A stretch of DNA of 64,000 nt from Haemophilus influenzae (GTDB lineage: Bacteria; Pseudomonadota; Gammaproteobacteria; Enterobacterales; Pasteurellaceae). The translations under genes and the position numbers were made by a program. The notes beneath the pieces were generated by a model. It did no database searches and was not told the origin of the DNA. It saw only the letters and a list, made by a program, of their open reading frames with translations. Location: NCBI RefSeq assembly GCF_019703545.1, contig NZ_AP018771.1, forward strand, positions 744,001-808,000, read 5' to 3'. This document shows positions 31,667 to 41,929 of the stretch, piece by piece. The number at the start of each line of letters is the position of its first letter. Within the stretch, counting starts at the first letter, position 1.

Positions 31667-31960
31667 ATGGAAGCACAAAGCCCAATGTCCACGCTATTTA
31701 TTTTCGTGATCTTTGGTTTAATTTTCTACTTTATGATTTATCGCCCGCAAGCTAAACGCAATAAAGAACATAAAAAATTGATGTCTGAGCTTGCAAAAGG
31801 TACTGAAGTTTTAACTGCTGGTGGTTTAATCGGCAAAATTACTAAAGTAACCGAAGGTAGCGATAGCATCGTGATTGCGTTAAACGACACGACAGAAATT
31901 ACGATTAATCGTAACTACATTGTGAGCGTTCTTCCTAAAGGTTCATTAAAATCACTTTAA
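31667..31960 (+). CDS. yajC: YajC, Sec translocon accessory protein
   Basis: A 97-residue inner-membrane protein of the SecDF-YajC complex that assists protein export. One membrane helix (about residues 9-27, FIFVIFGLIFYFMIYRPQ) is followed by the conserved KRNKEHKKLM and GTEVLTAGGLIGKI segments. AAGGAAAA precedes the ATG. It is first in yajC-secD-secF. Confidence 0.95.
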   Translation: MEAQSPMSTLFIFVIFGLIFYFMIYRPQAKRNKEHKKLMSELAKGTEVLTAGGLIGKITKVTEGSDSIVIALNDTTEITINRNYIVSVLPKGSLKSL

Positions 31961-32029
31961 GAATAACATTAAATTATTTTCCAGAGCCACGCATTGTGGC
32001 TCTGTGCGTTAGAAAAGAAAAGGAAAACT

Positions 32030-33880
32030 ATGTTAAACCGTTATCCATTATGGAAGAATTTGATGGTTATTTTTATTGTGGCCATCGGGATTTTATATTC
32101 TCTTCCAAATATTTATGGTGAAGATCCTGCGGTGCAAATTTCCGGTACACGCGGTCAAGAAGCGAATACTAGCGTGCTTGGACAAGTTCAAGATGTGCTT
32201 AAAACTAATAATCTTCCAACCAAATCTATTGTGCTTGAGAATGGCTCAATTCTAGCTCGTTTTACTAATACCGATGATCAACTTCTTGCTAAAGATAAAA
32301 TTGCTGAACGTCTTGGCAATAATTACACCACCGCATTAAATCTTGCTCCAGCCACTCCAGCTTGGTTAAGTATGTTTGGTGCGAATCCTATGAAATGGGG
32401 ATTAGACTTACGTGGTGGAGTTCGTTTTTTGATGGAAGTCGATATGAATGCCGCACTTGTAAAACGCCAAGAGCAATTACAAGATAGTTTGCGTGGCGAA
32501 CTTCGTAAAGAAAAAATTCAATATACTGCCATTAAAAATACTGAGCATTTTGGTACGTTGATAACCTTAGCTAATGTGAGCCAGCGTGCTAAAGCTGAGC
32601 GAATTATTCGCCAATTACATCCAACATTAGATATTACTGAGCCTGATGCTGATAGTATTAATTTAGGGCTATCTACTGCAGCATTAAATGAAGCACGCGA
32701 CTTAGCCATTGAGCAAAACTTAACGATTTTACGTAAACGTGTTGCTGAATTAGGTGTTGCAGAAGCGGTAATTCAACGTCAAGGTGCGGAGCGTATTGTG
32801 ATTGAATTACCAGGTGTTCAAGACACTGCACGCGCAAAAGAAATTTTAGGGGCAACGGCAACACTTGAGTTTCGTATCGTAAATCAAAATGTTACGGCTG
32901 ATGCTATTTCTCGTAATATGTTACCAGCTGATTCGGAAATTAAATATGATCGCCAAGGTCATCCTGTTGCATTATTTAAACGTGCCGTATTAGGTGGGGA
33001 ACATATCATTAATTCAAGCTCTGGTTTAGATCAGCATTCAAGTACGCCGCAAGTGAGTGTAACCTTGGATAGCGAAGGTGGCGAGATTATGTCTCAGACC
33101 ACTAAAAAATATTACAAGAAACCAATGGCAACGCTTTATGTTGAATATAAAGATAATGGCAAAAAAGATGAAAATGGCAAAACCATTTTAGAAAAGCATG
33201 AAGAAGTCATTAATGTTGCAACAATTCAAGGTCGTTTTGGTTCTAATTTCCAAATTACTGGTGTTGATAGTATTGCCGAAGCACATAATCTTTCTACCTT
33301 GTTGAAATCTGGCGCATTAATTGCACCAATTCAAATTGTTGAAGAACGCACAATTGGTCCATCATTAGGTGCGCAAAACGTAGAGCAAGGGATTAATGCG
33401 AGTCTTTGGGGATTAGTTGCTGTTATTGCCTTTATGTTGTTTTACTACAAAATGTTTGGTGTGATTGCAAGTTTTGCACTTGTTATTAATATCGTATTAC
33501 TTGTGGGATTAATGTCTATTTTACCCGGCGCGACACTTTCAATGCCGGGTATTGCGGGTATCGTTTTAACTTTAGGTATGTCAGTAGATGCGAATGTATT
33601 GATTTTTGAACGTATTAAAGAAGAAATTCGTAATGGTCGTTCAATTCAGCAAGCCATTAATGAAGGTTATAACGGCGCATTTACTTCTATTTTTGATGCA
33701 AACTTAACCACAATCTTAACCGCAATTATTCTATACGCGGTAGGAACAGGCCCAATTCAAGGTTTTGCGATTACGCTTTCACTTGGTGTTGCGATTTCTA
33801 TGTTTACCGCGATTACTGGAACTCGCGCATTAGTTAATGCCCTTTACGGCGGCAAACAACTTAAAAAATTATTAATTTAG
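32030..33880 (+). CDS. secD: SecD, protein-export membrane protein
   Basis: A 616-residue RND-family subunit that uses the proton gradient to pull exported proteins through the translocon. An N-terminal helix is followed by a large periplasmic domain (LDLRGGVRFLMEVD at about 122-135) and five C-terminal helices with GMSVDANVLIFERIKEE. The frame is open from 31994, but the ATG at 32030 (MLNRYPLWKN) has AAAAGGAAAA upstream and matches the family start. secF begins seven bases after the stop. Confidence 0.95.
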   Translation: MLNRYPLWKNLMVIFIVAIGILYSLPNIYGEDPAVQISGTRGQEANTSVLGQVQDVLKTNNLPTKSIVLENGSILARFTNTDDQLLAKDKIAERLGNNYTTALNLAPATPAWLSMFGANPMKWGLDLRGGVRFLMEVDMNAALVKRQEQLQDSLRGELRKEKIQYTAIKNTEHFGTLITLANVSQRAKAERIIRQLHPTLDITEPDADSINLGLSTAALNEARDLAIEQNLTILRKRVAELGVAEAVIQRQGAERIVIELPGVQDTARAKEILGATATLEFRIVNQNVTADAISRNMLPADSEIKYDRQGHPVALFKRAVLGGEHIINSSSGLDQHSSTPQVSVTLDSEGGEIMSQTTKKYYKKPMATLYVEYKDNGKKDENGKTILEKHEEVINVATIQGRFGSNFQITGVDSIAEAHNLSTLLKSGALIAPIQIVEERTIGPSLGAQNVEQGINASLWGLVAVIAFMLFYYKMFGVIASFALVINIVLLVGLMSILPGATLSMPGIAGIVLTLGMSVDANVLIFERIKEEIRNGRSIQQAINEGYNGAFTSIFDANLTTILTAIILYAVGTGPIQGFAITLSLGVAISMFTAITGTRALVNALYGGKQLKKLLI

Positions 33881-33887
33881 GCGGGAA

Positions 33888-34865
33888 ATGATGAAACTTT
33901 TTACAAAAGATAAAGACAGACATTTTATCCGTGAAATCAATGGGATAAAGCTCCCGTTCCCACTGACTGAATTTATGAAAGTGCGTAAATGGGGTTATAT
34001 ATTATCCGCACTTTTAATGGTAATTTCTCTATTTTTTATTATTACCAAAGGATTTAACTGGGGCTTAGATTTTACTGGAGGAGTGGTATTTGATACTCAC
34101 TTCTCGCAGTCCGCTAACCTTGAACAAATTCGTAGTAAACTTCACGAAAATGGAATTGAAAGTCCAGTTGTTCAAACCACAGGATCGGTTCAGGATGTGA
34201 TGATTCGTTTACCTGCAAGTAATAATGATTCTACCATTGGTGAACACGTCAAAAGTATGCTACAGAATGTAGATAAAGACATTCAAATTCGCAGTATTGA
34301 GTTCGTTGGCCCAAATGTTGGTGAAGAATTAGCACAAGGTGCGGTATATGCGACTTTAGCGACATTAGCAATGGTGCTTATTTATGTGGGGTCACGTTTT
34401 GAATGGCGTTTAGGCTTTGGCAGTATCGCTTCTCTTGCGCACGACGTCATTATTACGCTAGGGGTATTCTCTGCATTACAAATTGAAATTGATCTTACTT
34501 TTGTCGCAGCGATTTTATCTGTGGTGGGTTACTCCATCAACGATAGTATTGTGGTATTTGACCGAGTTCGTGAAAATTTCCGAAAAATTAGACGATTGGA
34601 TACGATTGATATTATTGATATTTCTTTAACGCAAACTTTATCAAGAACTATCATTACTTCGGTTACTACATTAGTTGTCGTGATGGCATTGTTCTTCTTT
34701 GGTGGTCCTTCCATTCATAACTTTTCACTTGCTTTACTCGTAGGTATTGGATTTGGTACTTATTCCTCGATTTTTGTTGCCATCGCCATTGCATACGATG
34801 TTGGTTTACGTCGTGAACATATGATCCCACCTAAAGTAGATAAAGAAATTGATGAATTACCTTAG
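33888..34865 (+). CDS. secF: SecF, protein-export membrane protein
   Basis: The 325-residue partner of SecD. It has an N-terminal helix, the periplasmic GLDFTGGVVFD motif and C-terminal helices with YSINDSIVVFDRVREN. Two ATG codons lie in tandem (33888 and 33891); AGGCGGGA suits the second slightly better. It ends the yajC-secD-secF operon with a perfect 15-bp terminator. Confidence 0.95.
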   Translation: MMKLFTKDKDRHFIREINGIKLPFPLTEFMKVRKWGYILSALLMVISLFFIITKGFNWGLDFTGGVVFDTHFSQSANLEQIRSKLHENGIESPVVQTTGSVQDVMIRLPASNNDSTIGEHVKSMLQNVDKDIQIRSIEFVGPNVGEELAQGAVYATLATLAMVLIYVGSRFEWRLGFGSIASLAHDVIITLGVFSALQIEIDLTFVAAILSVVGYSINDSIVVFDRVRENFRKIRRLDTIDIIDISLTQTLSRTIITSVTTLVVVMALFFFGGPSIHNFSLALLVGIGFGTYSSIFVAIAIAYDVGLRREHMIPPKVDKEIDELP

Positions 34866-34890
34866 TTGATTTACTTTTAGAATAAATTAA

Positions 34891-34930
34891 AAAAATAGTT
34901 AATCGAAAATTTACGATTAACTATTTTTTA
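34891..34930. terminator. Bidirectional terminator between secF and the permease gene
   Basis: AAAAATAGTTAATCG (34891-34905) and its exact complement (34914-34928) form a 15-bp stem with an 8-base loop, and have A and T runs on both sides. It serves the convergent genes secF (plus) and the AI-2E-family permease (minus). Confidence 0.85.
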
Positions 34931-34978
34931 TTTATATAAATCTCTAATTAAATAAAGTACTTAAAATTCAAAGATTAT

Positions 34979-36028
34979 TTAATCTTGAGGTAAGGCATTT
35001 ATTACGGCCTTTACTAAAGTGGCTAAAGGAATGGCAAAGAATACACCCCAAAATCCCCATAAACCGCCAAAAATTAATACTGAAATGATAATAATTAGTG
35101 GATGTAAATTGACGGCTTCAGAAAATAAATAAGGCACAAGGAGATTTCCATCTAAAAGTTGGCTTACAGCAAAAGCAATAATGATGTACCAAAATGTTGG
35201 GCTGATTCCAAACTGGAATAAAGCAACCAATGCAACAGGAATCGTGACAATAACTGCGCCAATATAGGGGACGAGAACTGAAAGACCCACCGCAAAAGCC
35301 AATAAGAGTGGATAATTTAGCCCGAAAATTAAGAAAATAATATAAGTGATTAAAGTGACAATCAGTATTTCTAATAATTTTCCGTGAATGTAATTAGAAA
35401 TTTGCTGTTGCATTTCTTTCCATACTTTGAAAGCTAAGTTTCTATTTTTCGGTAAGAAACGGCTAACGCCTTGTAAAAGTTCTGATTTATCCTTCAACAT
35501 AAAAAACATCATTAATGGCACTAAAAAGGCATAAATCCCTAAAGAAACCAAGTTCATAATAGAGGCTAAAGAAAGTTTTACAGCAGATTCGCCAAAACCA
35601 AGGATTTTTTCTCGCACAGAATTGAAAATAGAATCAACCATTGAATAATCAATAAGTTCAGGATAATTTTTGGGTAAATTGAGTAGCCATTCATTAGATT
35701 TATTAAACATAGCGGGCAAATCACTTAATAAGGAAATAGTTTGATTCCACAACATTGGCACCAATACCAAAAAGAAAACTGCTGCTAGACCAATAAAACT
35801 ACCGAAAATAAGAATTGTCGCTAACATTCTTGGGCATTTTAAATATTGATTTAAAAAATTGATTGGTATTTCAAGTAAATAGGATAGTACTAGAGCAATC
35901 AACAAAGGCGCAATTAAATCTCCAAAAAAATAAATGGAGATAAAGCCAAATAATAATATTGCTAATAGTCCCATCGCTTGAGGATCACTTAAACGGCGAG
36001 AGTACCAGCTTTTCAACATTTCTAGCAT
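34979..36028 (-). CDS. AI-2E-family (PerM-like) inner-membrane transporter
   Basis: A 349-residue protein of the family that includes PerM, YdiK and TqsA. About seven to eight membrane segments are visible, with a hydrophilic stretch around residues 75-150 and the conserved C-terminal motif [16 protein letters not shown] and [16 protein letters not shown]. Substrate is unknown; members export small molecules or ions. It is convergent with secF and divergent from the ArsC-family gene. Confidence 0.85.
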   Translation of the reverse strand: MLEMLKSWYSRRLSDPQAMGLLAILLFGFISIYFFGDLIAPLLIALVLSYLLEIPINFLNQYLKCPRMLATILIFGSFIGLAAVFFLVLVPMLWNQTISLLSDLPAMFNKSNEWLLNLPKNYPELIDYSMVDSIFNSVREKILGFGESAVKLSLASIMNLVSLGIYAFLVPLMMFFMLKDKSELLQGVSRFLPKNRNLAFKVWKEMQQQISNYIHGKLLEILIVTLITYIIFLIFGLNYPLLLAFAVGLSVLVPYIGAVIVTIPVALVALFQFGISPTFWYIIIAFAVSQLLDGNLLVPYLFSEAVNLHPLIIIISVLIFGGLWGFWGVFFAIPLATLVKAVINALPQD

Positions 36029-36106
36029 AATTTCTTTTCCTATAAGTATTTTTTTGCCATTATAAGTTAAAATTTACAGTGTTTATAGCTACTAAGAGGA
36101 AATCCT

Positions 36107-36457
36107 ATGTCTGTTATTATTTATCACAACCCACATTGCTCAAAAAGCCGTGAAACGCTAGCATTATTAGAAAATAAAGGTATTCAGCCGATTATTGAAC
36201 TGTATTTGCAAAAGCAGTATTCCGTTAATGAATTACAAAGCATTGCCAAAAAATTAGGAATTGATGATGTTCGCCAAATGATGCGCACGAAAGATGAACT
36301 ATATAAAAGCTTAAATTTAGATAATTTAGATCTTTCTCAAGCAGAATTATTTAAAGCGATAAGTGAACATTCAGCACTTATTGAACGCCCAATTGTTATT
36401 AATGGCGATAAAGCTAAAATCGGGCGTCCGCCAGAAACTGTACTTGAGATTTTGTAA
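36107..36457 (+). CDS. ArsC/YffB-family reductase
   Basis: A 116-residue thioredoxin-fold protein with the arsenate-reductase signature IYHNPHCSKSRETLALLE, catalytic Cys12, and the C-terminal ERPIVINGDKAKIGRPPE segment that carries the conserved Arg. It most resembles glutaredoxin-dependent arsenate reductases of the E. coli type. No ars operon is nearby, so its physiological substrate is open. AGAGGAAA precedes the ATG. Confidence 0.88.
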   Translation: MSVIIYHNPHCSKSRETLALLENKGIQPIIELYLQKQYSVNELQSIAKKLGIDDVRQMMRTKDELYKSLNLDNLDLSQAELFKAISEHSALIERPIVINGDKAKIGRPPETVLEIL

Positions 36458-36473
36458 TTTAAACGTTTGCATG

Positions 36474-36513
36474 TATAATACACCAGCCGTGGAAATCCTT
36501 CCGCGGCTTTTTT
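36474..36513 (+). terminator. Hairpin between the ArsC-family gene and arfA
   Basis: AGCCGTGGAA (36485-36494) pairs with TTCCGCGGCT (36499-36508) with one wobble pair and is followed by six T. A TATAAT at 36474-36479 sits so close that RNA started there would begin at the hairpin. The element may therefore end the upstream transcript and form the arfA leader. Confidence 0.75.
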
Positions 36514-36524
36514 AAGGAAAATTT

Positions 36525-36770
36525 ATGAGAAAGAAACAAAAAAGTGCGGTTGAAAATGAAACCGTTTATTTGCACACTCGAGGCGTGATAAAAGATAATG
36601 CAGTGATGGCATTGCTAGGCGATAAATTATTTCGTCAGCGTGTTGAGAAAAAACGTAAAGGGAAAGGCAGTTACCAACGTAAGGCGAAACACCCAGGGAA
36701 AATGTTTGAAAAGCCCGATTATAAATTTTTTGATTACAGAAACTTTATAATCGGGTTTTTCTTAGGTTAA
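36525..36770 (+). CDS. arfA: ArfA, alternative ribosome-rescue factor
   Basis: An 81-codon frame whose core [20 protein letters not shown] and [15 protein letters not shown] matches ArfA, which with release factor 2 frees ribosomes stalled on nonstop mRNA when tmRNA is lacking. Codons about 63-79 are themselves a terminator hairpin, so most mRNA should end before the stop codon, as known for proteobacterial arfA. The functional protein would then be about 60-75 residues long; the hydrophobic tail FIIGFFLG marks the full-length form for degradation. AAGGAAAA precedes the ATG and an uptake signal lies within the first codons (36542-36550). Confidence 0.9.
   Translation: MRKKQKSAVENETVYLHTRGVIKDNAVMALLGDKLFRQRVEKKRKGKGSYQRKAKHPGKMFEKPDYKFFDYRNFIIGFFLG
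36711..36760 (+). terminator. Intragenic terminator hairpin inside arfA
   Basis: AAGCCCGATTATAAA (36711-36725) pairs with TTTATAATCGGGTTT (36744-36758) with one G-T pair, followed by further T. Transcripts ending near 36760 lack the arfA stop at 36768-36770, making the message a tmRNA target. Confidence 0.88.
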
Positions 36771-36788
36771 AATAATAAGGAGTAAAAT

Positions 36789-37085
36789 ATGTCAAAACAG
36801 CCTCAAATTCTACTTAATAATACGTGGAATGTGCGTATTAGTGATCCCGGAGAGGAGGGGGCAAAAAGCCATTTCTTTGAAACGATTTATTTAACTCTAA
36901 CAGCTTATTTTGAAGAAAATAACATACGCTATGAATTTGTGCGTAAAGTGGAGGATCAAATAAAAATTCAGCGTTCTTTTACAGAGTTAAATGAATTGTT
37001 CAAATTTTTAGGGGGTTATTTTGATCCCGTCTCGATTGGTCTAGTCGGTGTGAAAATTGGAAACTTAGGGATAAAATCAGAATAA
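36789..37085 (+). CDS. Uncharacterised 98-residue protein
   Basis: A soluble protein beginning MSKQPQILLNNTWNVRISDP and ending GVKIGNLGIKSE. AAGGAG precedes the ATG, so the frame looks real. I do not recognise a family. It has no signal peptide, membrane helix or obvious motif. It lies 18 bases after the arfA frame, beyond the intragenic terminator, so its expression from the arfA promoter would need read-through. Confidence 0.75.
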   Translation: MSKQPQILLNNTWNVRISDPGEEGAKSHFFETIYLTLTAYFEENNIRYEFVRKVEDQIKIQRSFTELNELFKFLGGYFDPVSIGLVGVKIGNLGIKSE

Positions 37086-37144
37086 AATATTGATTAATCT
37101 ATAAAATTTCACACTATATTTTACGATTATTGTAAAACAAAGAT

Positions 37145-37190
37145 CGCACTTTAATGATATAAATTACATAAAAAAGTGCGGTTATTTTTT
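37145..37190 (+). terminator. Terminator after the 98-residue gene
   Basis: CGCACTTT (37145-37152) pairs with AAAGTGCG (37173-37180), followed by GTTATTTTTT. One arm is a full uptake signal, the other is degenerate. Confidence 0.7.
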
Positions 37191-37218
37191 CTTTATTTTG
37201 ATAAGAAAAATAGATTAC

Positions 37219-37371
37219 TTAGCAACAAATTTCTTGTACGACAAATTGTAATGAATGTCTCGAAAATTGTTGTTGTTTGCGGTGTTTTAAACGTCTTAAA
37301 CGTAGATTACGTGATAAAGAACTTTGTTGTAAATTAGCTTTCTTTTTAAGAAAAGTTTTACGTTTTAACAT
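37219..37371 (-). CDS. Small basic protein of 50 residues downstream of mltF
   Basis: A short frame beginning MLKRKTFLKKK and ending VVQEICC. It is very rich in Lys, Arg and Gln (for example RNLRLRRLKHRKQQQ) and has two C-terminal Cys. It starts four bases after the mltF stop, and the ribosome site AAGGA lies within the last mltF codons, so translation is probably coupled. I do not recognise the family. A nucleic-acid or ribosome-binding role is suggested only by charge. Confidence 0.6.
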   Translation of the reverse strand: MLKRKTFLKKKANLQQSSLSRNLRLRRLKHRKQQQFSRHSLQFVVQEICC

Positions 37372-37375
37372 TTTA

Positions 37376-38824
37376 TTAATCCTTATTTTCTTTTATTTCT
37401 TCTAAATTTTTAACCGCACTTTCGTTGTTGGCATTATCATTCGTTGTTTGATTTTCTTGGACTCGATGATAATTCACTATGCTATTCATATAGCGGCGAA
37501 TATTTTCTACATATTGATGGGCTTCATAGCCTCGCGCATAGCCGTATTTCAGTTGAGAATAATAGCGTTTTTCTGCTAATAAAGGCAGATTTTTTTTCAC
37601 ATCGATCCAATTATCTGGATTTCCTCCAAGATTTTGAGTTAAACGGCGTGCATCAATTAAGTGACCGAGTCCTATGTTATAGGCAACTAAGGCAAACCAA
37701 ATTCTTTCTTCCTTTTCAATGCTTTCAGGAAGCTGACTAATCAACCAGTGTAAATATTCTGAACCAGCTTTAATACTTTGTTCAGGATCTGTTCTATCGC
37801 TGATTTTCATATGTTGTGCGGTATTTTTGGTGAGCATCATTATGCCACGTACTCCAGTTGGCGATGTTGCGTCAGGATTCCAATGAGATTCTTGATAAGC
37901 CACTGCTGCGAGTAGTCGCCAATCTAATTCACCTTTGTATTTTTCAAAGAGCGGTGAGAATTGTGGCAGGGTATTTTCAATTGCGTTCATATAAGAGCGC
38001 ATATCCACGTAATCAAATTGTGAAATATGTCCTAAATATTTTTCTTTTAAATTATCTAAAAGTCCCGTTTCTTCGGCATTATTCATAAAATTGAGTAAAG
38101 CCGTTTGTAGATCGCGGTAGGGGCTATTGGGTAAATACCAGTGAACGTTTGCTTCATCAGTAATATCAAAGGCAATGGCTAATTCTGGTTTGATTTGTTG
38201 AATTGCAGCAATATCAATAGAATTTGCAATAACGTAAGGAATTTTGCCTTCAGCCAGTTGTAGTAATAGTTCTTCTTGAGTAAGTGCTTGATTTATTTTC
38301 CAAATTAATTGTGGATATTGTTTTTGTAATTCTTTTAGCGTTTCTTCTAATGCTAAATTATTTGAGATATAAATATCTTTCTTTACGTTACCTAAATTTT
38401 TAGGACGATTTTCATTTTTTCGATAAGCTAATTGCCATGAAGCAGAATGATATGCAGGACCTATTTGGAAACGTTCCGCATTTTTAGGATGGTATAAAAG
38501 GTGGGCGGCAGCTAAATCAATATTGTGTTTATTAAGTTCATCAAATAACTGCTCTTGATTATCGAAAATTTTCATTTCGAGTTCTACGCCTAAAGTATCG
38601 GCAAATGCTTTGGCTAATTCATATTCAAAGCCTCGTTCGCTATCTTTATTAATAAAATAAGAAATCTGGTTATTTATTGTTCCTACATAAAGTGATCCCC
38701 TAGCTTGAATTGCAGTATAATGATTTTCTTCAGTATGACGTAAAAATTGCCATGGGAACACCATATCAATAGCCCAAAATAATAACGCTAGAGCAGTAAT
38801 AATACGTAAAAAAAGACCTTTCAA
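37376..38824 (-). CDS. mltF: MltF, membrane-bound lytic transglycosylase F
   Basis: A 482-residue murein hydrolase. An N-terminal hydrophobic segment (about 5-22) is followed by a periplasmic solute-binding-like module (about 45-265) and a C-terminal SLT domain. The catalytic Glu is in [12 protein letters not shown] and the GVRGIMMLT and AYNIGLGHL motifs follow. The enzyme cleaves glycan strands to 1,6-anhydromuropeptides. It is followed on the minus strand by the small basic protein gene. Confidence 0.93.
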   Translation of the reverse strand: MKGLFLRIITALALLFWAIDMVFPWQFLRHTEENHYTAIQARGSLYVGTINNQISYFINKDSERGFEYELAKAFADTLGVELEMKIFDNQEQLFDELNKHNIDLAAAHLLYHPKNAERFQIGPAYHSASWQLAYRKNENRPKNLGNVKKDIYISNNLALEETLKELQKQYPQLIWKINQALTQEELLLQLAEGKIPYVIANSIDIAAIQQIKPELAIAFDITDEANVHWYLPNSPYRDLQTALLNFMNNAEETGLLDNLKEKYLGHISQFDYVDMRSYMNAIENTLPQFSPLFEKYKGELDWRLLAAVAYQESHWNPDATSPTGVRGIMMLTKNTAQHMKISDRTDPEQSIKAGSEYLHWLISQLPESIEKEERIWFALVAYNIGLGHLIDARRLTQNLGGNPDNWIDVKKNLPLLAEKRYYSQLKYGYARGYEAHQYVENIRRYMNSIVNYHRVQENQTTNDNANNESAVKNLEEIKENKD

Positions 38825-38885
38825 TGATTTTTCCTATATAAAAAAGTTATGGGATTGTAGCCAAAACTTTCACTATAGACAATAA

Positions 38886-38911
38886 AAAGCCCCCTTGAGG
38901 TTCAAGGGGCT
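38886..38911 (-). terminator. Terminator after deaD
   Basis: AGCCCCCTTGA and TCAAGGGGCT pair with one bulged base. On the minus strand TTTTTATT follows. It lies 32 bases beyond the deaD stop. Confidence 0.85.
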
Positions 38912-38942
38912 AAGTGTATCTAAAATATCAGACGATTTATTT

Positions 38943-40784
38943 TTAGAATGATGATCTACGATCACGGCGTGGTTTATCGCTAAAAGTGCGGTTACTTTTT
39001 TCATTAAATTTACGATTTCCACGATTATCATTGCCGCGTTCACGTCCGCGCTCTCCACGGAAATCGCCACCACGACCTTTACGTTTACCGTTAAAATCAT
39101 CGCTGCCACGGGAATTATCGGATTTTACTGCACCTAAGAAAGACATTTGCATTTGTTTATTCAATACTCGTGTTTTTCCGAATTGTTGCAATAATTCTTT
39201 CGGCATACCTTGTGGCAATTCAACGGTAGTGTAGTCATCATAAAGTTTAATATGACCAATATAACGGCTGTTAATATCGCCTTCGTTAGCAATCGCACCA
39301 ACGATATGGCGAACTTCTACACCATCTGCACGACCGACTTCGATACGATATAAATCCATTGGTTGTGGATTTCCATAGCCTTTACGTTCGCCACGACGTT
39401 CAGCTGAACGTGGATTTTCACGGCGATCGCCTCGTTCATTACGTTCACGACGACGTTTCTCCATTGGCGGATCAGGTGGAAGAATTAATTTTTGTTTACC
39501 TTGAAGCAGCATCAACATTGCTGCAGCAATATCTTCTTGATCCTGATCGGCTGTGAATAAGTCTTCTAATAAACTACGATATTGTTCTAAATCGTGATGC
39601 TCGAGTTGTTTCGTAATTTTTGCGACAAATTTTTTGCGGCGGCATTCTTGTAACACAAGATGATTTGGCAATTCTACTTCATTGATACCTTTTTTCATTA
39701 GGTGTTCAATATTACGAAGTAAACGACGCTCGCGAGACTCAACGAATAATAAAGCACGACCAGAACGCCCTGCACGACCAGTACGCCCAATTCGGTGTAC
39801 ATAAGATTCTGCATCAAGCGGAATGTCGTAGTTCACCACAAGGCTGATACGTTCAATATCAATACCGCGTGCAGCCACATCGGTTGCCACAACAATATCT
39901 AAACTGCCGTTACGTAAGCGATCGAGGGTTTGTTCGCGTAATTGTTGTGTCATATCGCCATTAAGTGCGGCAGAACGGAAACCATTTTTTTCAAGTAGTT
40001 CTGTAATGTCTAACGTGCCAGTTTTAGTACGAGCAAAGATAATCGCTGCATCAAAATCTTCCACTTCTAAGAAACGAAGAAGAGCTTCGTTTTTACGCAC
40101 GCCGTGTACATACCAACAACTTTGGTCGATATCTGGGGCATTTTCGTTATTCACTTTGATCTTCACTTCTTGTGGATCATTCATAAAACGTTTAGTAATA
40201 CGACGGATCGGTTCAGGCATTGTTGCAGAGAATAACGCAGTTTGATGATTTTCTGGTAATTCTGCCATGACGGTTTCTACATCATCAATGAAACCCATAC
40301 GTAGCATTTCATCAGCTTCATCTAATACGATAAAACGAAGTTCAGAAAGATTTAATGTTCCGCGACGAATATGGTCAAGAATACGACCTGGTGTACCCAC
40401 AACCACTTGTGCGCCTTGTTTTAATGCACGAAGTTGGATGTCATAACGTTGGCCACCATATAAGGTAACAATGCGAGTGCCCTGTGCATATTTAACAAAT
40501 AGTTCGCACGCATCGGCAACTTGAATAGCAAGTTCGCGTGTAGGTGCCATCACTAACATTTGTGGATGTTTTTCACTTGGATCGATTTGCGCTAATAAAG
40601 GCAGTGCAAAGGCAGCAGTTTTACCACTACCCGTTTGTGCCATACCTAGCACATCATTGCCACTGAGCAAATGCGGAATACAAGATTGTTGAATTGGAGA
40701 AGGTGTTTCAAAACCTAAGTCAGAAACAGCTTTTAAGATGAACTCAGGTAAGCCTAAGTCATTAAAAGTAATTTTGTCAGTCAT
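38943..40784 (-). CDS. deaD: DeaD (CsdA), DEAD-box RNA helicase
   Basis: A 613-residue ATP-dependent RNA helicase for ribosome assembly and mRNA decay, most needed in the cold. Motifs in order: [38 protein letters not shown] DbpA-like RNA-binding domain (about 480-560, [18 protein letters not shown]) and an Arg/Gly-rich tail follow. The frame is open from 40817, but the ATG at 40784 ([13 protein letters not shown]) is the family start. Upstream on the same strand are nlpI and pnp, whose products also act on RNA degradation. Confidence 0.95.
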   Translation of the reverse strand: MTDKITFNDLGLPEFILKAVSDLGFETPSPIQQSCIPHLLSGNDVLGMAQTGSGKTAAFALPLLAQIDPSEKHPQMLVMAPTRELAIQVADACELFVKYAQGTRIVTLYGGQRYDIQLRALKQGAQVVVGTPGRILDHIRRGTLNLSELRFIVLDEADEMLRMGFIDDVETVMAELPENHQTALFSATMPEPIRRITKRFMNDPQEVKIKVNNENAPDIDQSCWYVHGVRKNEALLRFLEVEDFDAAIIFARTKTGTLDITELLEKNGFRSAALNGDMTQQLREQTLDRLRNGSLDIVVATDVAARGIDIERISLVVNYDIPLDAESYVHRIGRTGRAGRSGRALLFVESRERRLLRNIEHLMKKGINEVELPNHLVLQECRRKKFVAKITKQLEHHDLEQYRSLLEDLFTADQDQEDIAAAMLMLLQGKQKLILPPDPPMEKRRRERNERGDRRENPRSAERRGERKGYGNPQPMDLYRIEVGRADGVEVRHIVGAIANEGDINSRYIGHIKLYDDYTTVELPQGMPKELLQQFGKTRVLNKQMQMSFLGAVKSDNSRGSDDFNGKRKGRGGDFRGERGRERGNDNRGNRKFNEKSNRTFSDKPRRDRRSSF

Positions 40785-40903
40785 TAAAATACTCGAATAT
40801 AAATAAGGAAAGCTCAACGGGCTTTCGGTTTATTAAGTTGAGCAGAGCGAATGAATTTTTCTATTCGTTCTACTGCAAAGAGCGGTAAGTTTTGGATTGA
40901 TTT

Positions 40904-41848
40904 TTAGAAAACAATCGCTTTTGTTACCGCACTTTTCTCTTCTTTTTCGTCTTCTGTTTGAACCGGTTTTAATTTCATGAGTTCAAACGCGGCAAAACGA
41001 TACTCAACAAAGTTATAAACCTGATTTGCCATAGCTAGTTTAAATAAAGCTGCTGCTTCATCTACTAGCCCTACATTGAGTTTTTGTTTTGCTAGATAAA
41101 AATAGGTTTCTGTGAGAATTTCAGCATATTGTTGTGAATTTTCGGCAAATTCACTTGCACGTTGTTGTAATTCTTCTACAGAGATGTGTCCTAAGTAATA
41201 TTGAACGATATGTGTACCCCAGAAGTCCTCTGATAGCCCTTTTGCTCGTTCAACAAGGTTTGTTTGGGCTTCTTGTGGTTTTAATTTTTGTTCGTTCAAA
41301 TATAGCCATAAGACACGATAGGGATCTTTTTTATCGGCTTGGTAGAACTGTAAGAAATCTTGCTGAGCAAGATGGTAGCGCCCTACATAATAAAAATTTA
41401 AACCACGATTAAGGTGGGTATAGTCATAACCTGAATCTAATTCAAACACCGTATTGAAAGCATCCAATGCGCCGTCATAATCTTCTTCAAGCAATAAATA
41501 AAGCCCTAAGTAATTGTACACAGATGCCATTTTCGGCTGTAATGCAAGGGCTTGAGTAAGATCATAACGAGCAAGTCCCCATAATCCAAGAGAATCATAG
41601 AGTACGCCACGTTCAAAATGTAGCGATGCACGTTCTTCATTACTCATTTTTCCAACCAGTAGTACTTGGCTTAATCGCACGATCATCACTTCTTGTTCAA
41701 AGTGAGTATTCGGGTTTTGTTCAGCCAACACGACATGATTTTTAGACACAAAACCGCCCCTAGACTGAACACAGCCAGCAAGGAGTAAGATCGCACATAA
41801 GCTAAATAAATAGACTATAAAATGGCGAGATAAGCGAAAACACCGCAT
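40904..41848 (-). CDS. nlpI: NlpI-like TPR lipoprotein
   Basis: A 314-residue lipoprotein with lipobox LAGC, lipidated at Cys26, and a body of tetratricopeptide repeats (for example LGLYLLLEEDYDGALDAFNTVFELD). In E. coli NlpI is an adaptor for the protease Prc and murein hydrolases and is encoded between pnp and deaD, the same order as here. The tail is charged and less conserved. Confidence 0.92.
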   Translation of the reverse strand: MRCFRLSRHFIVYLFSLCAILLLAGCVQSRGGFVSKNHVVLAEQNPNTHFEQEVMIVRLSQVLLVGKMSNEERASLHFERGVLYDSLGLWGLARYDLTQALALQPKMASVYNYLGLYLLLEEDYDGALDAFNTVFELDSGYDYTHLNRGLNFYYVGRYHLAQQDFLQFYQADKKDPYRVLWLYLNEQKLKPQEAQTNLVERAKGLSEDFWGTHIVQYYLGHISVEELQQRASEFAENSQQYAEILTETYFYLAKQKLNVGLVDEAAALFKLAMANQVYNFVEYRFAAFELMKLKPVQTEDEKEEKSAVTKAIVF

Positions 41849-41929
41849 TTGCTTTCTTTATGCCTAAAAGTTGGAAAACAACAAAACTTGGCAGCGAATG
41901 CTACCAAGTTTTGATTCTATATTCCAAGA

